Below are positions 46,188 through 54,584 of a DNA stretch of 64,000 bases, piece by piece; positions within the stretch are counted from its first letter, which is position 1; every line of letters begins with the position of its first letter. The stretch comes from Rikenella microfusus (GTDB lineage: Bacteria; Bacteroidota; Bacteroidia; Bacteroidales; Tenuifilaceae): the NCBI GenBank assembly GCA_020722565.1, contig DYKO01000002.1, positions 20,625 to 84,624 of the forward strand, read 5' to 3'. Position numbers and translations under genes: made by a program. The notes below the pieces were generated by a model, which saw nothing but the letters and a program-made list of their open reading frames with translations, did no database searches and had not been told where the DNA came from.

Positions 46188-46958
46188 ATGAATAGCCTTG
46201 TTAAGATAGTTATACCAATATACAAATTAGATTTAGATTGCAATGAGCAAAAAGCTTTGCTGCAATGTGAGAAGGTTCTTAATAAGTTTCCTAAAACAAT
46301 AGTTTGTCCTGCGTCAATTAGTTCTAATGTAAGTGAAAAATACTCTAAATGGGAAGTTGTAAGTTTCGATGATAAATATTTTGATGGTATAAATGGTTAC
46401 AATTCGCTAATGCTTTCTAAAGAATTTTATACCTCATTTATCGATTTTAAATACATTCTTATTTATCAATTAGATGCATGGGTTTTTTACGATAGGCTTT
46501 TGTATTGGTGCAAAAAGGATTATGACTACATTGGAGCGCCATGGTTACTTAAACCTAAATATTATAAATTTTTTCCAAAACAATTTTTAAAGTTAAAGGC
46601 ATTTTTCTATAAAATTCAGGGTAGGCCTTTTAGAAAAATTATCGTTGGTGATAAAGTTGGAAATGGAGGTTTTTCTTTACGCAAGGTATCATCATTTTTA
46701 AAATCAATTGAGCAAAATGAAAATAAAATAAATTATTATTTAATGAATAGTAAAAAGTTTCATGAATTTAACGAGGATGTTTACTGGGCTACTCAAAACC
46801 CTGAGTTCAAATACCCCAATTTGAACGAAGCACTACTTTTTGCAATAGATCAATACCCCGATTTATGCTATAAAATGAATGGCCAACAGCTACCATTTGG
46901 TTGTCATGGCTGGTCAAAACCCAATAAAATTGATTTTTGGAAACAGTTTATTCATTAA
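46188..46958 (+). CDS. DUF5672 family protein
   Basis: This 256-residue protein matches the DUF5672 family, seen with glycan synthesis genes: KIVIPIYKLDLDCNEQKALLQ at the start, KYILIYQLDAWVF near 92, DYDYIGAPWL near 115, and VGNGGFSLRKVSSFL near 160. QLDAWVF and NGGFSLR look like the nucleotide-sugar and acceptor segments of a glycosyltransferase fold (inference). It is AT-rich and paired with the preceding glycosyltransferase gene. Confidence 0.82.
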   Translation: MNSLVKIVIPIYKLDLDCNEQKALLQCEKVLNKFPKTIVCPASISSNVSEKYSKWEVVSFDDKYFDGINGYNSLMLSKEFYTSFIDFKYILIYQLDAWVFYDRLLYWCKKDYDYIGAPWLLKPKYYKFFPKQFLKLKAFFYKIQGRPFRKIIVGDKVGNGGFSLRKVSSFLKSIEQNENKINYYLMNSKKFHEFNEDVYWATQNPEFKYPNLNEALLFAIDQYPDLCYKMNGQQLPFGCHGWSKPNKIDFWKQFIH

Positions 46959-46964
46959 TTCATT

Positions 46965-47385
46965 ATGAGTCAGTTAACTATTATTCGACCAAAGGAAAAT
47001 CTTTATAGCGAGAAAAAGATAAAGATTGAGGTTGATGGCAAAGTGATGGTAAGAATTTCACAGGGTGAGCAGATTGCATTTGAAATCCCCAATGGGGTGC
47101 ATACCCTCAGGGCAATTACCATTTTGGGCATGGGCAGTAAAAATTGTCGCTAAATGTCGATAATGAAAGCAAGATTGAAGTTGCAGTGAACCTCAATTTT
47201 AATTTTACGCCCTACGTTACAGTAAGACTTATTCCATTATTCTTGTATGGTATTTTAACCTTGAGTCCTTCTGGCTCAAATCCGTTCTTGTTGTAACAGG
47301 GATAAGCATCATTTCCTTTTTTGTACGAATGCTAATTAAAGGCAAAAGCGAAGCTGTTCTTGTTCATGAAACAGTTGAGAGTTAG
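46965..47385 (+). pseudogene. Broken small membrane protein gene, two frameshifts
   Basis: The frame from the ATG at 46965 stops at 47153 after 62 codons. Adding one A in the AAAAA run at 47139-47143 lets the frame continue as KKLSLNVDNESKIEVAV and PYVTVRLIPLFLYG. A second one-base change between about 47245 and 47270 joins it to ESFWLKSVLVVTGISIIS and FFVRMLIKGKS, ending at TAG 47383-47385. The rebuilt protein is about 138 residues, with a beta-rich N-terminus (VRISQGEQIAFEIPNG) and two hydrophobic segments. The family was not recognised. It is either a decayed gene or the result of sequencing errors in short homopolymers. Confidence 0.7.
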
Positions 47386-47406
47386 GTGCATCGAGGAATC
47401 TAAATA

Positions 47407-47439
47407 TTAAGGCCATAACAATCAATGTTATGGCCTTAA
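47407..47439. terminator. Rho-independent terminator between convergent genes
   Basis: TTAAGGCCATAACA (47407-47420) pairs with TGTTATGGCCTTAA (47426-47439) around a 5-base loop. It lies between the broken gene and sucD and may serve both strands. Confidence 0.85.
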
Positions 47440-47460
47440 CTTTACCTGTATCAATAAAAT

Positions 47461-48333
47461 TTACTTTAATGCATTTTTCATGGTTTGTCCTATATTTGCA
47501 GGCGATTCCACCACATGAATACCGCATTCACGCATTATTTTCATTTTAGCAGCGGCCGTATCGTCGGCACCGCCGATTATGGCTCCGGCATGCCCCATGC
47601 GGCGGCCTTTGGGAGCTGTTTGTCCGGCTATGAATCCCACAACGGGTTTCGTGCCATGCTCCTTAATCCATCGTGCAGCATCGGTTTCCATGCTACCGCC
47701 AATTTCGCCTATCATTACAATACCATGGGTATCGGGGTCTGCCATTAGCAGCTTAACAGCATCAAGGGTGGTTGTACCAATAATTGGATCGCCCCCAATT
47801 CCAATGCAGGTGCTTTGCCCTAATCCTAATTTGGTCAGTTGGTCAACAGCCTCATAGGTTAATGTGCCCGAGCGCGAAACCACACCAATATGCCCCTTTT
47901 TATGAATGAAACCTGGCATTATACCCACTTTGGCCTCATCGGGGGTAATTACACCCGGGCAGTTTGGACCAACCAGTCGGGTTTCGGGATAACCGGTAAG
48001 GAAATGCTTAACCTTTACCATATCGTTTGTGGGAATCCCCTCGGTAATGCATACTATTACTTTAATGCCTGCAGCAGCAGCTTCAAAAATTCCATCGGCA
48101 GCAAAAGCAGGAGGAACAAATATCACCGATACATCGGCACCTGTCTCCTTAACCGCCTCGGCAACCGTATTGAATACAGGCCTTCCCAAATGCGTTTGGC
48201 CTCCCTTGCCGGGTGTTACACCACCTACCACATTGGTGCCATATTCTATCATCTGCGAGGCATGAAAGGTCCCCTCACTACCGGTAAATCCCTGTACTAC
48301 CACTCGGGAATTCTTATTAATCAATACGCTCAT
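47461..48333 (-). CDS. sucD: Succinyl-CoA ligase alpha subunit SucD
   Basis: This 290-residue protein is a full-length SucD. It has the CoA-binding Rossmann start [18 protein letters not shown], the segment [10 protein letters not shown] near 122, and the phospho-His H248 in [13 protein letters not shown]. It forms the catalytic pair with SucC in the TCA cycle. No sucC is beside it in this window; separate placement is known in this phylum. It is transcribed alone. Confidence 0.96.
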   Translation of the reverse strand: MSVLINKNSRVVVQGFTGSEGTFHASQMIEYGTNVVGGVTPGKGGQTHLGRPVFNTVAEAVKETGADVSVIFVPPAFAADGIFEAAAAGIKVIVCITEGIPTNDMVKVKHFLTGYPETRLVGPNCPGVITPDEAKVGIMPGFIHKKGHIGVVSRSGTLTYEAVDQLTKLGLGQSTCIGIGGDPIIGTTTLDAVKLLMADPDTHGIVMIGEIGGSMETDAARWIKEHGTKPVVGFIAGQTAPKGRRMGHAGAIIGGADDTAAAKMKIMRECGIHVVESPANIGQTMKNALK

Positions 48334-48534
48334 TGTAATATTGTTGTTTAATTATTATTCTTAAAATTAATACAAAAATTTAGACTTCAAACCTACACTT
48401 TTTTATTAAAAATAGCAATAAAAAATATTTTGTAAAACATATCGAAAAAACTCGATAATTCAATTTGAATTTGTAACTTGTGTTGAGAATTAAATATTGA
48501 ATTTATTATCTAATCAACTAAAAATAAAACCGAT

Positions 48535-49995
48535 ATGGGTAAGGTGAATATTAAACTCGAGCGCCTTGGCGAAATTTTTCCCCAGAATTGGACTGAAGAA
48601 CAACGCTCTAAAGGTAAAACAATATTTCTCAAACACTTAAGTGAGAATGCGCATCGCCATTATGGTGGTAAAATTCAAACAGTACCCAAAGCACCAGTAC
48701 CAGGTTTTAATTGGTTTAATGTGTGGTACACACCCGGTGTATCGAAGATTTCAACCACCATTAGAGACGATAATGACAAATCGTTTGAGCTAACCAACCG
48801 TGGTAACATGGTTGCAGTGGTTAGCGACTCAACTCGCGTTTTGGGCGATGGCGATTGCACACCTCCTGGTGGTTTGGGTGTTATGGAAGGTAAAGCCTTT
48901 TTGATGAAATACTTAGGTGGTGTTGATGCCGTTGCACTTTGCATCGATAGTAAAGGCAAGGACGGTAAGAATGACCCCGAAAAGATCATCGATTTTGTAA
49001 AAATGTGCCAGCATAGCTTTGGGGCTGTAAACCTAGAGGATATATCGCAACCCAATTGCTACAAGGTGCTTGATGTTTTAAGGGAGCAATGTGTAATTCC
49101 GGTTTGGCACGATGATGCACAGGGCACTGCCTGTGTTACACTGGCCGGATTACTTAACGCTTTAAAATTGGTAAACAAGAAGCTTAGTGATGTTAAAATA
49201 GTTTTCTTTGGTGCCGGTGCTGCAAATACATCCATTGCTCGATTAATAATTGCCGATGGCGGCGATCCCAAAAAAATGATAATGCTCGACTCACACGGTG
49301 CACTCCATCGTAAGCGTAACGATATTAAAGCCGATAGTCGTTTTTACCGCAAGTGGGAGATTTGCGAACAAACCAATCCGGAATGCATTGAAACAATTGA
49401 AGATGCAATGAAAGGTGCCGATGTGCTAATCTCGGTTTCAACACCTGGCCCCGATACTATCAAAAAGAATTGGATAAAGCTAATGGCTGACAAACCAATT
49501 GTTTTTGCCTGTGCTAATCCTGTCCCAGAAATATACCCATATGCCGCAAAAGAGGCAGGAGCCTACATTGTGGCCACTGGTCGAGGCGATTTCCCAAATC
49601 AGGTTAACAACTCATTGGGTTTCCCAGGCATTCTCAAGGGCGCACTTCTGGTTAGAGCATCAAAAATAACCGATAGCATGGCTATTGCCGCTGCGCACTC
49701 ACTCGCTAATTATGCTGAAAAACGAGGAATTAATCCTGATAATATCATCCCAACCATGGACGAAGCCGATGTATTTCCTGTTGAAGCTGCCGACGTAGCT
49801 GTTCAAGCGGTGAAGGATGCTGTAGCACGTAGGCCCATGACCTGGGACGAAGCCTACCAGATTGCCAAAAGGGACATAGAGTATTCCCGCTCAATGACAC
49901 AATCTCTCCACGAAAATGGATTTATCACCGATCCTCCCGCTGAAATGCTCGAAGAAGCCCTTGAATGGACCATTAAACAGATTGAAGGTAAATAA
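48535..49995 (+). CDS. NAD(P)-dependent malic enzyme
   Basis: This 486-residue protein is a malic enzyme of the short prokaryotic type. Landmarks are NVWYTPGVSKIS, the metal-binding EDIS and VWHDDAQGTACVTLAGLLNAL, the Rossmann segment VFFGAGAANTSIARLI and the later FACANPVPEIYPYAAKEAGA. It converts malate to pyruvate and CO2. There is no phosphotransacetylase domain, unlike the longer bifunctional forms. The coenzyme preference cannot be read safely. A terminator follows at once. Confidence 0.94.
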   Translation: MGKVNIKLERLGEIFPQNWTEEQRSKGKTIFLKHLSENAHRHYGGKIQTVPKAPVPGFNWFNVWYTPGVSKISTTIRDDNDKSFELTNRGNMVAVVSDSTRVLGDGDCTPPGGLGVMEGKAFLMKYLGGVDAVALCIDSKGKDGKNDPEKIIDFVKMCQHSFGAVNLEDISQPNCYKVLDVLREQCVIPVWHDDAQGTACVTLAGLLNALKLVNKKLSDVKIVFFGAGAANTSIARLIIADGGDPKKMIMLDSHGALHRKRNDIKADSRFYRKWEICEQTNPECIETIEDAMKGADVLISVSTPGPDTIKKNWIKLMADKPIVFACANPVPEIYPYAAKEAGAYIVATGRGDFPNQVNNSLGFPGILKGALLVRASKITDSMAIAAAHSLANYAEKRGINPDNIIPTMDEADVFPVEAADVAVQAVKDAVARRPMTWDEAYQIAKRDIEYSRSMTQSLHENGFITDPPAEMLEEALEWTIKQIEGK

Positions 49996-50000
49996 TAGTT

Positions 50001-50025
50001 AAAGGGGAGAAATCCCCTTTTTTAT
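50001..50025 (+). terminator. Rho-independent terminator after malic enzyme gene
   Basis: AAAGGGGA (50001-50008) pairs with TCCCCTTT (50013-50020) around GAAA and runs into TTTATT. Confidence 0.88.
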
Positions 50026-50046
50026 TCTAACCTATAACACTGCGAT

Positions 50047-50772
50047 ATGTGCTTTAGCCTTAGTTTACATATAGAACAGCACAGGATTGAAAAAGCCTTG
50101 CACGTTCCATTTAAACCTGGATACCAATTTGAACCTTTCTACTTTATATCGGCTTTTGACTTCCCAATCGTTCCGGTGATTACCTCTCAATCGCCGCAAT
50201 TTCTTTCACCTATGTTTTGGGGATTGATCCCCAATTGGGTTAAAACTGTAGCACAAGCAAACGAAATTAGGGACAAAACACTTAATGCACGAATTGAGAA
50301 TCTTTTTGAAAAAAAATCGTTTAGGAAATCGGCTTACAGTACAAGATGCGTTATACCCTCCACCGGACTTTTTGAGTGGCAGCACCTAAATAATAGGAAA
50401 ATTCCTTGGTACATAACATCCAGTAACAATGAAATTCTGCCGCTTGCAGGAATCTCCAGCCAATGGGTAAACCCTGAAACCGGAGAAATAGCTGAAACAT
50501 TCAGCATTATTACCCTGCCTGCCAATCGGTTAATGGAAAATATTCACAACACCAAAAAGCGTATGCCTGCCATGCTAACCATGGAACAAATTAACCAATG
50601 GCTCGACACTAACCTATCGATAAATGATTATCGCCGAGTACTAAAACCCATTAACGATGAGTTAATTAAAGCCTACACTATTTCACCACTGGTATCTAAT
50701 CCCAATAAAAATCGTAATGTTCCCAAAGTAATTAGTCCTTACAAGTATCCCGAGCAAAAAAAACTATTCTAA
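50047..50772 (+). CDS. SOS response-associated peptidase family protein (HMCES/YedK-like)
   Basis: This 241-residue protein has the invariant C2 (MCFSL), which forms a covalent link with abasic sites once Met is removed. Other family motifs are PMFWGLIPNWV, LNARIE near 80, RCVIPSTGLFEWQ near 99-111 and NIHNTKKRMPAML near 165-180. It protects abasic sites in single-stranded DNA. It lies between the malic enzyme gene and sfsA on the same strand. Confidence 0.94.
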   Translation: MCFSLSLHIEQHRIEKALHVPFKPGYQFEPFYFISAFDFPIVPVITSQSPQFLSPMFWGLIPNWVKTVAQANEIRDKTLNARIENLFEKKSFRKSAYSTRCVIPSTGLFEWQHLNNRKIPWYITSSNNEILPLAGISSQWVNPETGEIAETFSIITLPANRLMENIHNTKKRMPAMLTMEQINQWLDTNLSINDYRRVLKPINDELIKAYTISPLVSNPNKNRNVPKVISPYKYPEQKKLF

Positions 50773-50813
50773 ACTCTTAATACTCATTTTGTTTACCTAT
50801 AAACCATTATACT

Positions 50814-51515
50814 ATGGATTTTATGCAGCCGCTTGTTCATGGTAAATTGATTAAGCGCTACAAGCGTTTTTTAGCCGATGTTGTTCTTGACGATGGCAGT
50901 CTGGTTACAGCGCACTGCACCAATTCGGGCTCAATGAAAAGTTGTATTGAGGAGGATGCTGAGGTTTACCTGAGTATTAGCCCAAACCCCAATCGTAAGT
51001 TACCATATACATGGGAAATGATAAAAATAAACGGCAACTGGGTAGGAATCAACACTTACAATCCCAACCATATTGCAGCTGAAATTTTGGCAAGTGGGGG
51101 GATAAGCGATTTACCAGCTTTCGACATAATAAAACGTGAAGTAAAATTCGACGATAGCCGATTTGACCTTTACGCTGAGGCAAACGAACAGAAGTTCTTT
51201 TTTGAGGTCAAAAACGTTACCCTAAAAGAAGGCAATGTTGCACGTTTCCCTGATGCAGTTACGACACGTGGACGAAAGCATTTGCAAACCCTTATTAAAG
51301 CCAAAGCCCAAGGCTTTGAGGTGGCCATGATCTACATTATTCAACGGGTTGATGTATCAACTTTTGGCCCTGCTTGGAATATCGACCCTGACTACTCCAA
51401 TGAACTTATACGAGCTGTTGCAGCCGGAGTTAAACTTTATCCCGTTCAGGTTCAGGTATCACCCCATGGAATTGTGCCAATTATGCTTCTCCCTATTGAT
51501 TTAGATGCCAAATAA
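50814..51515 (+). CDS. sfsA: SfsA family nuclease/regulator
   Basis: This 233-residue protein is SfsA: LVHGKLIKRYKRFLADVVLDDG, AHCTNSGSMKSC, then the PD-(D/E)xK nuclease-like core with DLYAEANEQKFFFEVKNVTLKEG, RFPDAVTTRGRKHL and the C-terminal VSPHGIVPIMLLPIDL. The family binds DNA and some members cut nucleic acids. An alternative start at MQPL (50823) is possible. Confidence 0.93.
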   Translation: MDFMQPLVHGKLIKRYKRFLADVVLDDGSLVTAHCTNSGSMKSCIEEDAEVYLSISPNPNRKLPYTWEMIKINGNWVGINTYNPNHIAAEILASGGISDLPAFDIIKREVKFDDSRFDLYAEANEQKFFFEVKNVTLKEGNVARFPDAVTTRGRKHLQTLIKAKAQGFEVAMIYIIQRVDVSTFGPAWNIDPDYSNELIRAVAAGVKLYPVQVQVSPHGIVPIMLLPIDLDAK

Positions 51516-51535
51516 GTTTACTAACCTGTGCAGCT

Positions 51536-51893
51536 TTAGCATTTCCCAAACCAGCGGTAACGGTTACGAACTATTATATTGTAAATATAATCTCGAATCG
51601 GACGAGGAATAACAAGAAGTGTTCCCGCAGCAAAACCATACCATTTTAAAGCGATGACTACCCTAATAACTGCTGTAGATTTAAAATAAACCCTCTTATT
51701 TTCAATTAAAAATACGGAATCGATATCGTCAGGATTAAAACCATATTTTTGGGGAAGCATAGGTATTTCATCAGAAAATATTGATATGTAGCTAAATGCT
51801 TCAGCTTTAGAGTTTTTTTTTGATAAAAGTTATAGTATTCCTGCAAAAGTTGCAGGTTGAATCGTAAACCAGTATCTTTTCTTTTTCAACCAT
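51536..51893 (-). pseudogene. DCC family (DUF393) protein gene, frameshifted
   Basis: The ATG at 51893 opens a frame with the family's N-terminal motif, ILVYDSTCNFCRNTITFIKKK (two Cys in C-x-x-C), which ends at TAA after the poly-T run 51813-51821 (nine A on the coding strand). Removing one A continues the frame as NSKAEAFSYISIFSDEIP and then MLPQKYGF, FLIENKRVYFKSTAVIRV and IVRNRYRWFGKC, the usual DCC ending. The whole gene would encode about 119 residues of a thiol-disulfide oxidoreductase-like protein. A nine-base run is prone to both slippage and sequencing error. Confidence 0.8.
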
Positions 51894-52030
51894 ATCTACT
51901 CAACATTCTAAATTGATAAAAGTTCAGATTTATAGTAAACAATACACTTTTACTAAGAAAATATAATTATCTAAAAAAGATTTGGTTATTATGTCAACAA
52001 TTATTATTATTGCAGAAATAAATGATAGCA

Positions 52031-52090
52031 ATGAAGAAAACATTGAACATATGGTGGTGGCATAAATTAATTCAAACACAGGGGGATTAG
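52031..52090 (+). CDS. trpL: trp leader peptide
   Basis: A 19-codon ORF, MKKTLNIWWWHKLIQTQGD, has three Trp codons in a row at 52052-52060. It is followed 25 bp later by a strong terminator and then by trpB. Its last codons contain the G run 52081-52085, which can pair with CCCCCT at 52127-52132. A ribosome that finishes the peptide would cover this G run and let the terminator form; one stalled at the Trp codons would leave it free. This is the standard logic of a trp attenuator. Confidence 0.82.
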   Translation: MKKTLNIWWWHKLIQTQGD

Positions 52091-52114
52091 TTAGGCCATT
52101 GCTTTGCAGTATAC

Positions 52115-52143
52115 AGCCGTAGGTTACCCCCTACGGCTTTTTT
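52115..52143 (+). terminator. trp attenuator terminator
   Basis: AGCCGTAGG (52115-52123) pairs with CCTACGGCT (52130-52138) around a 6-base loop, followed by TTTTTT. The competing pairing of AGGGGG (52080-52085) with CCCCCT (52127-52132) would break the 3' arm. The position between the Trp-rich ORF and trpB marks it as the attenuator. Confidence 0.88.
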
Positions 52144-52157
52144 AATTTAATAAGTAG

Positions 52158-52247
52158 ATGATAATTCAGTTTTACCGACAAATACAACAAATTACTATTT
52201 ACGCTCCATGGTGGTGGCGGGGTACCCCCGCAGCAGTACAGTATTAA
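52158..52247 (+). CDS. Second Trp-rich leader-like ORF
   Basis: This 29-codon ORF ends TIYAPWWWRGTPAAVQY, with three Trp codons at 52209-52217, and lies between the attenuator terminator and trpB. The segment after the Trp codons forms a hairpin (GCGGGG 52217-52222 with CCCCGC 52226-52231). I see no clear terminator with a U tract after it, so it may be a second attenuator with other logic, a relic, or a translated control element. Confidence 0.55.
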   Translation: MIIQFYRQIQQITIYAPWWWRGTPAAVQY

Positions 52248-52334
52248 ACGTGAGCTACGTGCCACGCAGGTTTACACATATTTTTTTAAATCATTACAAC
52301 GATTAATCAATCATTAACAATTAATTACAACACC

Positions 52335-53534
52335 ATGGAAACAATAGTAAGAACCAAGCAAGTAAACGTTTCACCAATCGATAAAATGTTACAGCACAAC
52401 GGCCGTTATGGCGAATATGGCGGTGCCTATGTTCCCGATGTTCTTGTTTCCCCCCTTGAAAAACTTTCAAATGAATTCGACCGGTATTCAAAAGATGCAG
52501 GTTTTAAAAATGAATTTGTTTACCTGCTTAAACAATATGTAGGGCGCCCTTCGCCGCTGTTCCGTGCCGAGAGGCTATCTGTTTATATTGGTTCAACCAT
52601 TTACCTAAAAAGGGAGGATTTAAACCATACCGGAGCGCACAAAATCAACAATACTATAGGTCAGGTTTTGTTAGCCAAGCGAATGGGTGCAAAGGAAATA
52701 ATTGCTGAAACTGGTGCCGGTCAGCATGGCGTTGCCACTGCTACTGCCGCAGCCCTGATGGGAATTCCCTGCAAAGTTTTTATGGGCACAAAGGATGCTG
52801 AGCGTCAAGCACTTAATGTACGAAGAATGAAACTTTTGGGCGCAGAGGTTATTACCACAAGCATGGGGAGTGCAACCCTTAAAGATGCTGTTGATGCTGC
52901 GCTTATGTATTTTGTTGAACATCCAAGTTCTTTTTACCTATTAGGCTCTCAGGTCGGTCCACACCCATATCCCAAAATGGTTGGCTACTTTCAAAGTGTA
53001 ATTGGGAACGAAGCACGTGCACAGATTCTTGAGCAAGAGGGGCGCCTACCCGATTCCATTTTTGCCTGTATTGGTGGAGGTTCCAATGCCATTGGTCTGT
53101 TCTCTGGTTTTTTGGATGATAGCACAGTAGAAATATTTGGTGCCGAAGGCGGTGGCGAATCAACCCCTGCTAATACTGCTGCTACTCTCTCGTTTGGTAA
53201 ACCCACTGTTTTTCAGGGAACCTATTCTTATTGTCTGGTTGATGAAAATGGCAATCCCTGCGAATCTCATTCGGTTGCTGCTGGACTCGATTATCCGGGT
53301 ATTAGCCCTCATCATGCATCTCTAAAGGACACTGGTAGGGCAAAATACTACCCCGTAACCGATACTGAGGCAATTGCAGCGTTTGAGCTGCTTTCGCAGC
53401 TCGAGGGAATCATTCCCGCAATTGAATCAAGTCATGCCGTGGCACTTGCCATTAAACTACTCAAGAATAGAGGGAAATTGGCTATTGTAAATCTTTCGGG
53501 ACGGGGCGATAAGGATGTGGAAAGAGAATTTTAG
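52335..53534 (+). CDS. trpB: Tryptophan synthase beta chain TrpB
   Basis: This 399-residue protein is a TrpB1-type enzyme with LNHTGAHKINNTIG (PLP Lys K103), AETGAGQHGVATA, IFACIGGGSNAIGLFSGF and the final SGRGDKDV. It joins indole with serine to make tryptophan. It is preceded by the trp attenuator and closed by a strong terminator, with no trpE, G, D, C, F or A beside it. In many Bacteroidota trpB is the first gene of the trp operon, so this looks like the head of a trp operon whose other genes are elsewhere or lost (inference). Confidence 0.96.
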   Translation: METIVRTKQVNVSPIDKMLQHNGRYGEYGGAYVPDVLVSPLEKLSNEFDRYSKDAGFKNEFVYLLKQYVGRPSPLFRAERLSVYIGSTIYLKREDLNHTGAHKINNTIGQVLLAKRMGAKEIIAETGAGQHGVATATAAALMGIPCKVFMGTKDAERQALNVRRMKLLGAEVITTSMGSATLKDAVDAALMYFVEHPSSFYLLGSQVGPHPYPKMVGYFQSVIGNEARAQILEQEGRLPDSIFACIGGGSNAIGLFSGFLDDSTVEIFGAEGGGESTPANTAATLSFGKPTVFQGTYSYCLVDENGNPCESHSVAAGLDYPGISPHHASLKDTGRAKYYPVTDTEAIAAFELLSQLEGIIPAIESSHAVALAIKLLKNRGKLAIVNLSGRGDKDVEREF

Positions 53535-53566
53535 TAGGGATTGGAAATAGCAATCGCCTGACCCCT

Positions 53567-53600
53567 GCGTCATGCCTTAAACGGCATGACGCTTTTTTTA
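53567..53600 (+). terminator. Rho-independent terminator after trpB
   Basis: GCGTCATGCC (53567-53576) pairs perfectly with GGCATGACGC (53583-53592) around a 6-base loop, followed by seven T residues. Confidence 0.94.
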
Positions 53601-53774
53601 TTTTTACATTACGATAAATTTTGTATAATATTTGTGTAATTTTGAAAAGCGTGAAATGAATTTGATATGAAACCCTCACGCATAAATATAATAGCCATGA
53701 ATGATGACACTGGTGGTAACAATAATTAAAATTCTAAGAATATATTGAGTCACAACTCCCTAAATATTTATAAA

Positions 53775-54584
53775 ATGAAATCATTGCTCACATATATTTT
53801 GCTTATTGTTTCCACGTCGGTTGTGGCACAGGAAAGCATCAGGGTAACTAATGCTATTGGTAGGCAAATTATTGCCGGAAACCTTAGCGAGGATGAAGCC
53901 CGAATTAAGGCCATATCAACCGCTAAGGTTGAAGCTTTAAGGAAAGCCGGTGTAACCGAGCATATTCAATCATACGAAATGCTTTACAAAAGTGAGGTAG
54001 GAAATAAGTTCGAAGAGGTGTTTATGAACGACCAATTCAGCGAGATTCGAGGGGCCGTTAAGCAATACGAGGTTGTGTCAGTGGATAAGGGTATTGATGA
54101 GTTCAAAAACTTCTACATCGAGGTTAGCATTAACGCTGACGTAATGCTGTATGATAAGGGGAAAGACCCTGCCTTTCAGGTTAGTATCGATGGTATAAAA
54201 CAGGGGTACCAAAACGGGGAACTATTAAAATATTCGGTAACTCCAACTCAAGATTGCTATTTAAACATTTTCAATCTTTACGAGAATAATGCATCGTTAA
54301 TTTTCCCAAATAGCTATGAAAAAACGCGTTTATTCAGGGCTGGGGAAAAGCTTACCTTTCCACTTTCCAACCTCATGGAGGGCTATACCCTTGAAAAAAG
54401 CACATCGCAACCCGAAACCAACAAGTTGCTGTTCGTTTTTACAAAAGAGAATATACCCTATATTAAATTTAGGCTGAATCAGGAGGGCGACCAGATATCC
54501 TCTTTTGAGGATATCTCGGCCTGGTTCTTCAGCATTTCGCCCGACAAACGGGTAAGTTACTTTATTCAATTTGTGATCTACTAA
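53775..54584 (+). CDS. Exported DUF4384-like protein
   Basis: I start at the ATG at 53775 (MKSLLTYILLIVSTSVVAQ), a signal peptide; the longer frame from 53745 begins at a TTG and adds ten polar residues. The N-terminal half carries an LPP20/FlgT-like region (DEARIKAISTAKVEALRKAGV). The C-terminal half (about 155-269) resembles DUF4384, with YCYLNIFNLYENNASLIFPN-type segments. The role is unknown; it is probably periplasmic. Its end overlaps the end of the convergent DUF71 gene by 23 bp. Confidence 0.82.
   Translation: MKSLLTYILLIVSTSVVAQESIRVTNAIGRQIIAGNLSEDEARIKAISTAKVEALRKAGVTEHIQSYEMLYKSEVGNKFEEVFMNDQFSEIRGAVKQYEVVSVDKGIDEFKNFYIEVSINADVMLYDKGKDPAFQVSIDGIKQGYQNGELLKYSVTPTQDCYLNIFNLYENNASLIFPNSYEKTRLFRAGEKLTFPLSNLMEGYTLEKSTSQPETNKLLFVFTKENIPYIKFRLNQEGDQISSFEDISAWFFSISPDKRVSYFIQFVIY

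Noticed and set aside
51536..51760. 74-codon ORF as a stand-alone small protein
   Set aside because: It is only the C-terminal half of a DCC-family protein; the C-x-x-C half is in the next frame upstream.
51991..52065. Short ORF MSTIIIIAEIND... with four Ile codons, like a branched-chain amino-acid leader
   Set aside because: It overlaps the Trp leader in another frame, and the downstream gene is trpB with a Trp-type attenuator, so the Ile run is probably chance.
52248..52334. A second trp terminator after the second Trp-rich ORF
   Set aside because: A seven-T run is present, but no stable stem of more than about five base pairs sits directly before it.
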